This document shows, in pieces, positions 55,058 to 64,000 of a stretch of DNA of 64,000 nt. This stretch comes from Ixodes scapularis (lineage: Eukaryota; Arthropoda; Arachnida; Ixodida; Ixodidae). The position numbers and the translations under genes were made by a program. The first letter of the stretch is position 1. Each line of letters opens with the position of its first letter. The notes under the pieces are model-generated. The model was not told where the DNA came from. It saw nothing but the letters and a program-made list of their open reading frames with translations, and did not search any database. The stretch covers positions 62,475,930 to 62,539,929 of the forward strand of contig NW_024609836.1 in NCBI RefSeq assembly GCF_016920785.2, written 5' to 3'.

Positions 55058-57152
55058 CCCTACTGAAAAAAACCATTTGAACTTCAAACGGGTGGCAAAC
55101 TGGTTAATCAAACGGGTGCAAACTTGTGGACCCGTTTGGATCAAACGTGATTATGGGATACGGGTAGCCGTTTGAAACGGTACCCGCTCGAAACGGTACC
55201 CATTTGATACAGGTGCCCGTTTGATACGGGTGCCCGTTTGATACAGGTGCCCGTTCGACCTTGCACGTGACCACACGTTTGAACGTGCCATTCGAATCGG
55301 GAAATTATGCGCTAGCCCTAAACGGGGATCGTCTGGTAGGTTGGTTATATTAAACTTATTTAAGACGTTCCGAAACTCATAAACCTATTTATAACATGGA
55401 GGAAACACGTAGAACAAATGTGCTCACGTAGGTGCTTGCAAATGGACAGGAAAACAGACACAAAATATTATTTTCAATTCTCCTCAAAGTTTATTACGTC
55501 TTCTGTAGACAAGTACAAACGTGCAAGCGACCTGCGAAATGTGAGAGGCACTCTAAGCTTTTATACAACTGAGAAGATAGCAAACCAAACAAGAACCGAG
55601 GTAATTTTAGACTATGAAGGTAGACTTTCGGGAAATTATTCGCCCGGCTGCCGCGAGAATAGTGGCTGCATAATTATATAGATAATCTGGAAGAGTACGA
55701 GTAGAAGAACGGTCAATCGTTGCCAAGAAGTAGGTTGCAGTGCACTTACCATAAAAATAGCGGACTTGAAAGATGTAATCCGTGATAGTTGTCGACACGG
55801 TCAAAGCAGGACAACCACACAAACACAAATGAGAGGGAACGGCTTCTTGGAAGTTTCAACACGATGTGGCGCACAAGCTGTCAGTTGCCGAACCCAACCA
55901 AACCGCAAGAATTCCTGACTTCTTCGAAGAATCGCTTGTTGCCGATACAGACGTAGGACTTTTCGAACACTGATAGCTTTGGTGCACATCCAATACGTTG
56001 TTGAGAGACATCCTTATAAGACCGCAGGGTTAGGCGACAGATCGAAGCAGGTGGACGCGCTAAGTCCGAGCTGCAACTGACAACAAGCAGACAAAGAAAA
56101 TAGTGGCTGCTCGGCGCACCCTTCCGGATCTCGATGCTTATCAGCGTGTAGCTCGCGCGGGGGTGCGGGTCACGTGACAGGTGACAAGAGAGGAGGGAGG
56201 GGGCGAGGACCATAGGGACAGGCCCTCTCCCTCTCCCCAGGCATTCCAGAAAAATGTGTTTTTGTAACCTCGAAAAAAAAAAAAAAAAAACACGCGCGCG
56301 CATTTTAGCACGCTCGAACCTTGGAAATGGCGGCGGGGCGGCCAGAAGCTCGGCTTGCGCCCGAGCGAAGAAAGTGCTCAGCGCAAGCTCGTAGTTTGAC
56401 TGCTGCAACGGCGGGCGTGCTCTCGCAATGCTCGATGTTCTTGCAGCCGCGTGTACGCTTGCTACCTTCGCTGCGTCTTGAATTAAAGTGAAACGGAGTC
56501 TAGGCGTACATTCTTTCACGCGGTCGCGTCTTCTGTGAGAGAGATTCGAGCTGAATAAGTAAATTGAGGCAACAAAGATGGACAAAGTCTTAAAGTTCTG
56601 TCAAAAATATCGGCTTACCAACGTCGCGCGTTTACGTAAAACAAAAAAAAAAAAGATGTTAGTTTTAGTTGCAGTATAAGCGAACATAAGCGCAATTGAA
56701 ATATAAATATAATTACTTGCATTACGCGGACGATCCGAAATCGATGAACCGGCGCTCCCAGCCTTCCGGAAACATTGGCTGCCACGGCTGAAACGCTAGG
56801 CGTGCCCACGCCGCCGATCTGTACGTTCAGTATCAAACGGGCTCCGGAGAGCCGTTTGATTAAACCGGTGCAGTTTGCAACATGGTCACCGGTTTGAGCA
56901 AACGTGCGACAACTTTGCCAAAACGAGTCACCCATCTGCCCAAACGAGCGACCCATTTGCCCAGACGAGCGACCCGTTTGCCAAAGGAGTGACCTGTTTG
57001 TCCAAATAGGTGACCATTATGGCTCATACGGGGGACCCCTTTGAGCCGTACGGGCGACCCCTTTGACAAACTGGTGACCGGTATGGTTAAACTGTCACCC
57101 GTATGGACCCGTTTATTTTCATATAGGCGCCAAATGGTTTTTTTCAGTAGGG
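55058..57152. mobile_element. 2,095-bp CACTA/EnSpm-like element inside LINE ORF2
   Basis: 22-bp exact TIRs starting CCCTACTGAAAAAAACC. Flanking dinucleotide TG/CA is duplicated: deleting the element and one CA on the coding strand joins ...RQAAIRGT to SILRRRIL... in frame. The ends hold subterminal arrays of CCCGTTTGATACGGGTG-type (55080-55260) and GCCCAAACGAGCGACCC-type (56880-57120) motifs, as in CACTA elements where transposase binds subterminal repeats. Superfamily is inferred; the first base is C-C-C rather than C-A-C. No transposase is recognised, so it is non-autonomous. Confidence 0.85.
55881..56585 (-). other. 234-codon open frame within the CACTA-like element, not recognised
   Basis: A long but compositionally odd frame containing a Phe run from an A tract (56273-56290). 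No transposase, zinc-finger or protease signature. The underlying 56090-56480 DNA is GC-rich and includes AAATGGCGGCGGGGCGG, so captured promoter-like DNA is an alternative to a protein gene. Confidence 0.2.
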
Positions 57153-58640
57153 TGGTTCCTCTGATGGCTGCTTGGCGGAGATGGGCGTGATGCTCTTGCA
57201 AGTAGTCCTCTGTATTTGTGAGTGTAATGCCCAAGTACCTGTACGAGTTCATTACAGGTACACAGTCCACCCCGAGTCGAAGACTGCCAAATGTTGGATC
57301 TTGTGGACCTGCAAACAGCACCGCTGCTGACTTGTTAGTGTTGAATTTCAATCCAAGTTCCGTCGCTACCTCGGTACAAATATCTAGGAGTTTCTGCATG
57401 TCGCAGACTGATGCCGCGGTCAGTACTACATCGTCTGTGTAGGTAAGTCCGGGTAGAACCCATTCGACGGTCAGACCATCTTCTAAGTGAGCCAACGAGA
57501 AGCCCAGTCCAGATCGGATCAGTTGCGTTTCGAGTCCGGTTACGTAAAGCGTGTACAATAGTGGAGAGAGTGGGCACCCCTGGCGTAAGCCTCTTGTCAC
57601 CAGCACTTCCGCAGAGTTAGCCTCACCTAACTTTGTCCTAACCGTGTTGCCACTGTATAGGCGGTGGATGAGGGTGACCCACTCTTGTTGCATGTCAAGA
57701 TGTTGTAGTCGACATATCAACTGGGCATGTGGCACACTATCATAGGCCTTGGCGACGTCCAGAAAACAACATATTAGGGTCCTCTGCTCCTTGCGGGCAA
57801 CCTCAATACATTGTGTTAGCGTAAACAGATGATCTTCTAGCCGGCGACCTCGTCGAAAACCTCCTTGAAGTTCCGTAAGCAAGCCTTCTTCCTCTGCCCA
57901 TGCAGTCATGTGCTCCTTCAGAATATGTACGAAAGTTCTATATATCGTGCTGGTCACAGTCAGTGGTCTGTAGTTGCAGACGTAACGCTGGTCACAACTT
58001 TTTTTTGAACAAGAACGACTTTGCCTCTCCTCCAGTCTCGAGGAACTTCTTCTATTCCAGAGGCAATGTTGTTAAAAATTCCTGCCAGCTGATCCCTTGA
58101 ACCTTTCCCTAGTGCTTTGAGGACGCTTGCCGGAAACTCGTCCAGTCCTTAAGCGGTGTTACTTTTTAGGTGAGTCAAAGCGCGTATAATTGACACCCTG
58201 CCGATTTCTCCACCGTAAACATCAACCGGAGTACCATCCGGATTTTGATGTGGTAAGATGTCCTGAGGTGTTGGTGCTCCCGGGGGCGAAAATATCTTCA
58301 CTAGGTGGTCTGTAAGGCTATGCCCAAGTTTGTCTGCTGTCATCCTTGTGTTCTCGTCGAGTATAGCCAGCCTCTGATCTCTCCCATTCAGGGTTCCAAG
58401 GTATCTCCAGAACTTTCTAGGCGCATCTCTCCCGCTTTAGCTAATGTCTCTCATTGTTTGCAAGTCAGCCTGAGACATTTTCTCCTGGACAAGTTGCTTT
58501 GCGGTTTGCTTTTGCGCCTGGTACATCTGCCATTTTACTTCGACTTCGTCTCTGGTCCCCATGTGAAGGGCCATGCGGTGTTCTCTGTTCAGTTCTTTCC
58601 GTACTCGGATGGCAGCTTGAACCTCCGCGTCCCACCAGCG
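57153..58640 (-). pseudogene. LINE reverse transcriptase domain (ORF2)
   Basis: Reading minus strand: GLDEFPASVLKALG (motif 0), NYRPLTVTSTIYRTF (1), GFRRGRRLEDHLF (2), CFLDVAKAYDSVPH with the first catalytic Asp (A), RQGCPLSPLLYTLYV (B), YTDD with the paired Asp (C), FNTNKSAAVLF (D) and YRYLGITL (E). This is a complete non-LTR RT, which copies element RNA at the target nick. YTDD replaces the commoner YADD and should be active. Defects: an in-frame TAA at 58149-58151 before motif 0, and a one-base deletion in an A8 (T8 on plus strand) run near 58000 that splits LVQKK from CDQRYVCNYRPL. A basic linker to the endonuclease (58340-58700) carries further stops. The CACTA-like element follows motif E. 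Confidence 0.93.
57671..58057 (-). repeat. source copy of a 387-bp duplicated RT segment
   Basis: Matches 58899-59285 with a constant offset of 1,228 bp. Covers RT from motif 0/1 to just after motif A. Confidence 0.95.
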
Positions 58641-58699
58641 CTTTCTCCGCCTTCGCCCATTTCGGGCCTTCGTGGAGTGTTGCTGGATGATTTGCTTCA

Positions 58700-60251
58700 G
58701 TTATTCTACGTATTCCATGTAGTCAGCAGCACTTTTCCTCGTGGAGCTGTTTTCAAATTCCTCCACAACTCTTTCAACTGCACTTGAAGATAGCGTGAGA
58801 CATTTTGTTGGATGGAGCTTTCGTCTTGTTGTTATCCACGTTGCTTTCGAGAATATTAGCTTAATTCGGTTATGGTCGCTTCCGATGCTGTGTTCACCAG
58901 GGTGACCCACTCTTGTTGCATGTCAAGATGTTGTAGTCGACATATCAACTGGGCATGTGGCACACTATCATAGGCCTTGGCGACGTCCAGAAAACAACAT
59001 ATTAGGGTCCTCTGCTCCTTGCGGGCAACCTCAATACATTGTGTTAGCGTAAACAGATGATCTTCTAGCCGGCGACCTTGTCGAAAACCTCCTTGAAGTT
59101 CCGTAAGCAAGCCTTCTTCCTCTGCCCATGCAGTCATGTGCTCCTTCAGAATATGTACGAAAGTTCTATATATCGTGCTGGTCACAGTCAGTGGTCTGTA
59201 GTTGCAGACGTAACGCTGGTCACAACTTTTTTTTGAACAAGAACGACTTTGCCTCTCCTCCAGTCTCGAGGAACTTCTTCTATTCTATGTGGACTTGAAC
59301 AATATAACGAGCAAGTTTATGTGACACTACTGCGTAATCAATCCATGTTTTGCTTGCGCGAGCATTCCAAGTAAATTGACCCTCACATGAACTTCTTAGA
59401 TTAACTACTTCCAAGGCGAGATCTTGGCTCATCTGCAGCAGTAGCCGTCCATTTTCATCTTCCCAGCCATCCAGTTCGTGCAGATGTCCATTGAAGTCCC
59501 CCATGATCAGTAGTTCTTTCGTATCAGCCAGGGCCCTAGCATCATTCATCACGCATGTTATTAACACTCGGTTCTCCTCTCGGCGGGCAGCTCCCACCGA
59601 CAGGTACAGTACGCAAACGGCGACCGGAATACCGAGTATCGCTCCTGTTACTCAGATGTGATCCCAGCACTCTCCTGGCTCCTTGTGCCATACGGATGAG
59701 CTACGCCACACCACTCCCACTCCTCCACCTCGACGCGTCCCCTCCAGTCGGTTGCGTCCAGTCCAGTGCCAGCTTTCCGAAGTTGGTGGTTCTTCGAGAT
59801 CCCGAAGGTGCGTCTCAGCTACTCCGAACAGGGTCATGTCTTCTCCCTCCAACTCGCCGTAGAGCTCTTCCCATTTCTGCTCCCGTCGCGCTCCGTGGAG
59901 GTCGAGAAATCCCACCGCATCTGTGGTTTTCGTACTGCATCTACGTCGCCTTCGTCTTTTTCTACCCCGTTCGCCGCTTGTCTTCACCACCTTGCCTGTG
60001 AGCCTTCTCACTGACGGTGCCATTGGTCCAGGTAGCTCAGTTGTTGCCTTACAATATCTGCCACCATACTGCGCAGGTCTTGTGGATGAGTCAGAAGAGG
60101 CTGGCATAGTGGAGCAACACGCGCAGGTGTCGGGAATGACGGAGATTGCAAGCAATGGGTCGGGGGCCCTCCATTTGGTAGCATGTTGTGCTGGGGGGTG
60201 ACTTCGTTTCGGGAGGCCACTCCGGTGATACATGGTCGTATGGTGGCGCAC
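58700..60251 (-). pseudogene. LINE APE-type endonuclease (ORF2 N-terminal), interrupted
   Basis: Minus-strand fragments in order: FLDLHGARREQKWEELYGEL and GVAETHLRDL (catalytic Glu), RGGGVGVVWRS; then, after a TGA at 59652-59654, GDFNGHLHELDGW (Asp/Asn active-site motif), TWNARASKTWIDYAVVSHKL; then GEHSIGSDHNRIKLIF (Asp-His pair). This is the exonuclease-endonuclease-phosphatase fold that nicks the target for LINE priming. The last two blocks are separated by the 387-bp duplicate of RT sequence (58899-59285), so the domain is destroyed. Upstream of 59960 the frame is Arg-rich (RGRKRRRRRR). Confidence 0.9.
58899..59285 (-). repeat. 387-bp RT segment duplicated into the endonuclease gene
   Basis: Copy of 57671-58057 in the same orientation. 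I see one substitution (Arg to Gln in the GFRRGRR motif) and the same A8 frameshift run, so the frameshift predates the duplication. It splits VQVHIE from GEHSIGSDHN of the endonuclease. TTCTTCTATTC lies at the junction. Confidence 0.95.
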
Positions 60252-62323
60252 GTGTGGTTATCCACTGCTGCAACACTGGAGCTTCTCTCGCCGAACGCAG
60301 TTGCATCTCCGGGTCTACAGTGTGCGATTGCTGTGGGAGCCCACACACCGGGGGTCGGTTCACTGGAACAGAGTAGCGCGGCGGTTGTCCCAGCTGCGCC
60401 GGTTCCAGATATGACACCGAAGTATTCGGTTCCCTTGTCCTGGAGGGCAGCATGACTGGGAGAGACGCTGGATGGTTCTTTGCAGGCAGCTGTTCGTCGG
60501 AGCCTCTGTGGTATAAATGGCGTGACGGCTTGATCAGGCGGGAAGCAGTCTTCCGGTGTCCCCCTGGGAGATGATCCCTGAAGCCTGGAGGAGGTTTCTT
60601 CCACTTCTGACTGGTTCTCCAATGATAGTCGCGCATGTCCGAAAGCTTTCTTTTCTGTCTTTCTTTTCCGCCAGCGCCTTTTCCGGCTCCTCTGTCTAAA
60701 AAACGACTTGCGACTGAGGCTAGTTGCTGGGCCACTAGTTGGGCTCCTATCGTCCCGTAGTGTACGCCATCTGTGTCCATGGTATATTGATCATCTGTAT
60801 TTCGTCCTAAATCCACGTATCGTGCGCGTATCTTCTTACATAGACTTTTGAGTTTGGCGTTGAGCAGCATCGTCACCGCATGCACTTCCTTTCCTTTGGT
60901 CACGACTTCTGGGACCGAACAAATAGTGAGTGCTGATTTACGTGAACTCCATCTTTTTTGGAGACATTGCACCACATCCTCTGGTTTGTCTCCCCTGAGC
61001 AGATTGTTAATCCCCACATGTAAGATGTACATGCGAGGTATCCTACGGGCATGTTCCTCGTATTCGTCGATCATTGCATGGACTCGTTCAACTGTTGCCT
61101 TTCTGTGGAGCAGTATCTCCACACAGCTCTTGTTGTTTACCTCAGACTGGAAGAGGTCAGCAAAACCGCGCCACATTACTGTCTCCAGCGACCAGGACTT
61201 CCCGTGTCACACCTTGGGGAGGTCTATGGGGAGGACTCATCAGTCGTGGCGTTCCCTTAGTAGTCTCGTAACATCCTGCTGGTCGAGACCGCTTGGATAC
61301 GCCTCCACTTGCGTCCCTATTTCTTATAGCATCTGGGTCTTTCGCGTCGTGAAGTTCATCCGCGTCTTTGTCAGTCCCCATGTCGCTGCTGCCATCTAGT
61401 CTTTCGGCGTCTGGTTTTAAAGAAGTATCCAACGCTTGCGGTTTGTTGACACCTTCATGGCTATCATGATATTCCTGGGATGCCCTATTAAATGTAATCC
61501 TGTTGTCCAGCTGGCCGTGGACATCTACATCCAGACACACACGTGATTCGCACGACTGCTCCTTCGACATCGATGCAGTGTCTCGTTGCTAGTAGAAGGC
61601 ATTACTTCATGTGATTCAGCCGCCATGCCTCGAAAGGTGCCATTTCGTGTCGTAAGTTCCTTCAGCTGTGTCTCTATTGTTGTTATCCTTCGGTGCAGCT
61701 GTTTTAGAGCACTGCCATCTGTTTCTCTTTGTTGGAGACGCTCAGCGAAGCCGTTTAGCCGCACCCCCAGTTCCTCCAGCGTTTTCCGCTGCGTTTGGCA
61801 CAGCTGTTCTAGCATTGCGCAGCCCTTGCAGGAGATACTAGTCAGAGGTTCTTGCGGCTTAGTACATGGACTGTTGATCAGTTTTATAACATGCTGTGGA
61901 GCCTGCACATTGATCTCTTCATCTGGCCGACACAGAGTCCTCGTGGCTGTCCGCCGTTCTGAAGACAAAAGCGATCCGTCCTGGATCTCACCAGGGGTAG
62001 GTATACTCCGGGGGTGTCAGAAAGCTTCCCTCGATGTCACTGACCCTTGCGGCACCCTCCTTATCTTCGGTAAGAGAACGTAGGTGCCCCTCCGGCAGCA
62101 GCACATCGGCGCTCAGCTCCCCGTCGCTGTCCAGTGATGGTTCTTCGCACTGTGCAGTTCTCAGCAGATCGCCAGGTACTTCCGCAGCGGCTTGTAATCG
62201 ATCTAGCAGTTCGCTCTTAGATCCAACGGTTGAAAGTCCCCTAGCTTTTAGCTCCCGTTTAAGATCCATGACCATCTTCCTCCACAAAGTACGCCATCCA
62301 TGTGGAGCATCGCGAACTCTCAC
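60091..62323 (-). pseudogene. LINE ORF1: SAP domain, coiled coil, SGNH hydrolase
   Basis: Four minus-strand blocks that fit one ancestral protein. (1) 62323-61988: VMDLKRELKARGLSTVGSKS followed by ELLDRLQAA, a clear SAP DNA-binding motif. (2) 61968-61525: CKGCAMLEQLCQTQRKTLEE and later Leu/Gln-rich heptads, a coiled coil suited to ORF1 trimer or dimer formation. (3) 61570-61157, acidic linker ending REVLVAGDSNVARF, the GDSN block I of SGNH esterases. (4) 61176-60091: LHVGINNLLRGD (block III) and DGVHYGTIGAQLVA (block V Asp-His), then a Pro-rich tail. Ser in GDS, and Asp and His in DGVH, are present. Frame changes near 61995, 61560 and 61167 separate the blocks; the last is one extra T in CGGTTTTGC. 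Esterase ORF1s are known in CR1-like LINEs; adding SAP is unusual to my knowledge. Confidence 0.8.
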
Positions 62324-62588
62324 TCCGGGTGGGCGACCGGTGGCGACCGGCTAAACTGACGGAGATGATTTCTCGTAGATTTTCAATGAAGGAATGTCGT
62401 GCTCCCGGTTTATTTTGCGGACTCTCCCATACAGTTCCATGCAAATTCGATTCCAATTTTTTTCCTCTCGCCGCAGCACCATCTCTCGCAAATCGGGGGT
62501 ACCCACAAGCAGACGAATACACAATCCGGTCACGGCGCTGCGGTAGGGCTCTATGGGCCGTTTCCCCACCTGCCTATCTTACACCCTG
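62289..62588 (-). promoter_or_regulatory. leader/subterminal region shared with the 381-bp element
   Basis: About 300 bp between the right TIR and the SAP start codon, collinear with 40735-41034. It includes GACCGGATTGTGT, which also occurs inverted just inside the left TIR, making a second subterminal inverted pair. As the only long sequence kept in the small derivative, it probably holds cis signals for mobilisation and perhaps the LINE promoter. Confidence 0.55.
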
Positions 62589-63863
62589 TGGTGAACGTCG
62601 ATACTGAAAACCGAAGTAGAATCGGGCCTTACAAGTCGGTGTTGGCCACTGGTAACAATGATCAACATCTGCTTGTCTCTACTGTTAACACTTAGCCTAC
62701 TTACCCCAATCAACCTTCAAAAGTGCTTTGAGGCCTGCACTTACTTGTTATCGCAATTACCGGGTCAGCGTTTGGTTTACGGGCCGCTATCGTTTGAACG
62801 AGCTGACGACAAAAAAGCAGCCAAGTTTGAAAGAGCAGACGACAGTTCGAACGCATGCGCAATGGAGTGCGGGCAAGAAGCACCGCGTCCCGCGTCAACA
62901 AACAATTGGAATGTCACGTTGTCGGCGTCTGTGTGAGTCTGCATACTATTTTTCGTGTTGTAATTGTCGATTATTTTTACTCATAGTGATGTCTTAACAC
63001 TTTAATCGACTGAGCGAAATTATGAAGGATCGTTGCGCCACTAAACTCTGCGTAAATAATTTGACGTGCGGCAATTCATTCGCATGAACGCCGCAGAATC
63101 GACGCCAAAACCACGATGCGATTCTTCTAGCTATTTTCGGTCGCGACGTTCCTCGTGCTGCTAAAGTGTATACGGCAGCGGCGATGATCGACATCGATAC
63201 TGAAAATCGGGAGCGGGAACAGACCAAGTGAATCAGGCGTAACAAATCGGTGATGGCCGCTGGTACCAGTGATCAACATCTTGTATCTACTGGTTACACC
63301 AAGCCTACTTGAAAGTATCTTGAGGCCTGCAATTACTTCTCATTGCAATCACCTAGAAAAAAGCTTGGTCTACGGGCCGCTTTTGTTTGAACGAGCAGAC
63401 GACAAAAAGCAGACAAGTTTGAAAGAGCAGACGAAAGTTAGAACGATAAGGCGGCCGTGTGAATTTGGAGACGCACTAAACCCGCGGGCGGTCCGGACAA
63501 CGCGGTTCTCTCTCGTTCATGTTGGAACAAAACAAATACATCTGGCGACCACAACGTGTTGCCCGAAAAAGCAATCGCAGTTTGACAGCGTCCGGTTTGT
63601 CCTTTTCACGGCTACTATCCACGTTCTCGGTCGAACGGAGGGGCAGAAGCACAATGAAAACTGATCTTCAAACCTTTCTAGACTTTCTTGGTACAGCCCC
63701 CGTCGCAGCATTTTGACGAGAAGGTAGGTTTTTTGTCTGGTTTCTCCCAAAAGAACACAGAAATTCATGTCTCGCACGGTGACTTCTGCCCACCGCCCAG
63801 ATCGGAAGTGCGCCCGATGCGCCACCACCGCGGTGTGACGTAGGAGAGTTGAGTTCGTGTATA

Positions 63864-64000
63864 GATGCCACTATGAAGAGCGGAGAGCGAAAAAATGCCC
63901 TCCCCCCCTCAACCAGCTCTTCGTCTGCTCCGCCGAATGGGCTGTACCTAACATCCGGCTGGCGTTCAAACTCGGTTTAAAATCGCGTCATCTTGGAAAT
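63864..64000. other. flank of copy Y
   Basis: Too short to assign; continues beyond the window. Confidence 0.4.

Larger units (their letters stand above)
53924..62588 (-). mobile_element. LINE-type ORFs bounded by hAT-like TIRs and an 8-bp TSD (candidate new element class)
   Basis: The ends are 30-bp inverted repeats starting CAGGGTGTAAGATAG with a single mismatch (53924-53953, 62559-62588). The flanks carry TGGTGGAC (53916-53923) and TGGTGAAC (62589-62596), one mismatch. Copy X of the host element shows the empty site TGGTGGAC at the same place, so 8,665 bp entered as one unit. On the minus strand, from the right TIR: ~300 bp leader, ORF1 (SAP, coiled coil, SGNH), ORF2 (APE endonuclease, RT, zinc knuckle), a CAT-rich microsatellite, then ~60 bp and the left TIR. 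LINEs normally lack TIRs and have A-rich or microsatellite 3' ends, so the architecture is a chimera. No hAT transposase is seen. Non-functional: frameshifts, stops, a 387-bp duplication and a nested transposon. Confidence 0.9.
53513..63863 (+). mobile_element. TATACACCAACTC TIR element, copy Y, interrupted by an 8.67-kb insertion
   Basis: Left TIR TATACACCAACTC (53513-53525), right GAGTTCGTGTATA (63851-63863). Own sequence is 53513-53923 plus 62597-63863, about 1.68 kb with the duplicated target, the same order as X: unit 1, unit 2 (from about 62850), tail. Substitutions relative to X are scattered and the second unit's ORF has decayed. Confidence 0.87.

Noticed and set aside
53924..62588. 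Polinton or other large virus-like DNA transposon
   Set aside because: No protein-primed polymerase, capsid, protease or retroviral-type integrase; all ORFs are LINE type and the TSD is 8 bp rather than 6.
53924..62588. Plain LINE insertion with chance inverted ends
   Set aside because: The 30-bp TIRs recur with one mismatch at an independent locus (40654-41034) with its own TSD, so the ends are real. A LINE that landed inside a MITE remains possible and is kept as the main alternative.

Overview
This 64 kb window looks like nuclear DNA of a large, repeat-rich arthropod genome, most likely an ixodid tick. The reasons are a eukaryotic Ty3/gypsy pol gene, APE-type LINE proteins, a tRNA-derived SINE, many TIR DNA transposons and MITEs, and a eukaryotic tRNA-Arg with internal A/B boxes. 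The species call is inference. I see no convincing multi-exon host gene. The only confident functional single-copy gene is tRNA-Arg(ACG) at 41616-41688. One 100-N assembly gap lies at 49869-49968.

Layout. 1-5852: anonymous DNA with three small hairpin MITEs. 5861-10177: a hAT-like element (TSD GTACGGAT) split by a second hAT-like element. 11110-14817: one hAT-like MITE inserted into another copy of its own family, the inner one broken by a 5'-truncated Ty3/gypsy element with RNase H, integrase and a 3' LTR. 16.3-19.8 kb: SINE, a truncated TIR element, a 61-bp satellite with 305-bp higher-order periodicity, and a MITE. 24.1-25.7 kb: a foldback element holding a solo LTR. 29.3-30.4 kb: a small LTR element with intact TSD. 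31.7-33.3 kb: a complete 1.65 kb TIR element (X). 34.4-40.1 kb: hAT, TTAA-type and Tc1 elements. 40.65-41.03 kb: a 381-bp non-autonomous TIR element. 43-47.5 kb: foldbacks and MITEs. 51.4-52.7 kb: another foldback.

The most interesting region is 53513-63863, a three-level nest. A second copy (Y) of the X element is interrupted by an 8,665-bp unit with 30-bp terminal inverted repeats (CAGGGTGTAAGATAG...) and an 8-bp target duplication (TGGTGGAC/TGGTGAAC). Between those DNA-transposon-style ends lies, on the minus strand, a nearly full-length LINE-like gene set: ORF1 with SAP, coiled-coil and SGNH-hydrolase domains, then ORF2 with APE endonuclease, reverse transcriptase and a C-terminal zinc knuckle. 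The uninterrupted X copy supplies the empty target site. The 381-bp element at 40654-41034 has the same ends, 300 bp of the same subterminal sequence and its own perfect 8-bp TSD, so these ends were mobilised at least twice. ORF2 is itself interrupted by a 2,095-bp CACTA-like element, whose removal with one copy of its 2-bp TSD restores the reading frame exactly.

All protein-coding element genes seen here are truncated, frameshifted or interrupted. The window is best read as a stratified record of transposon insertion, plus one candidate unusual element class: LINE proteins inside hAT-like termini.
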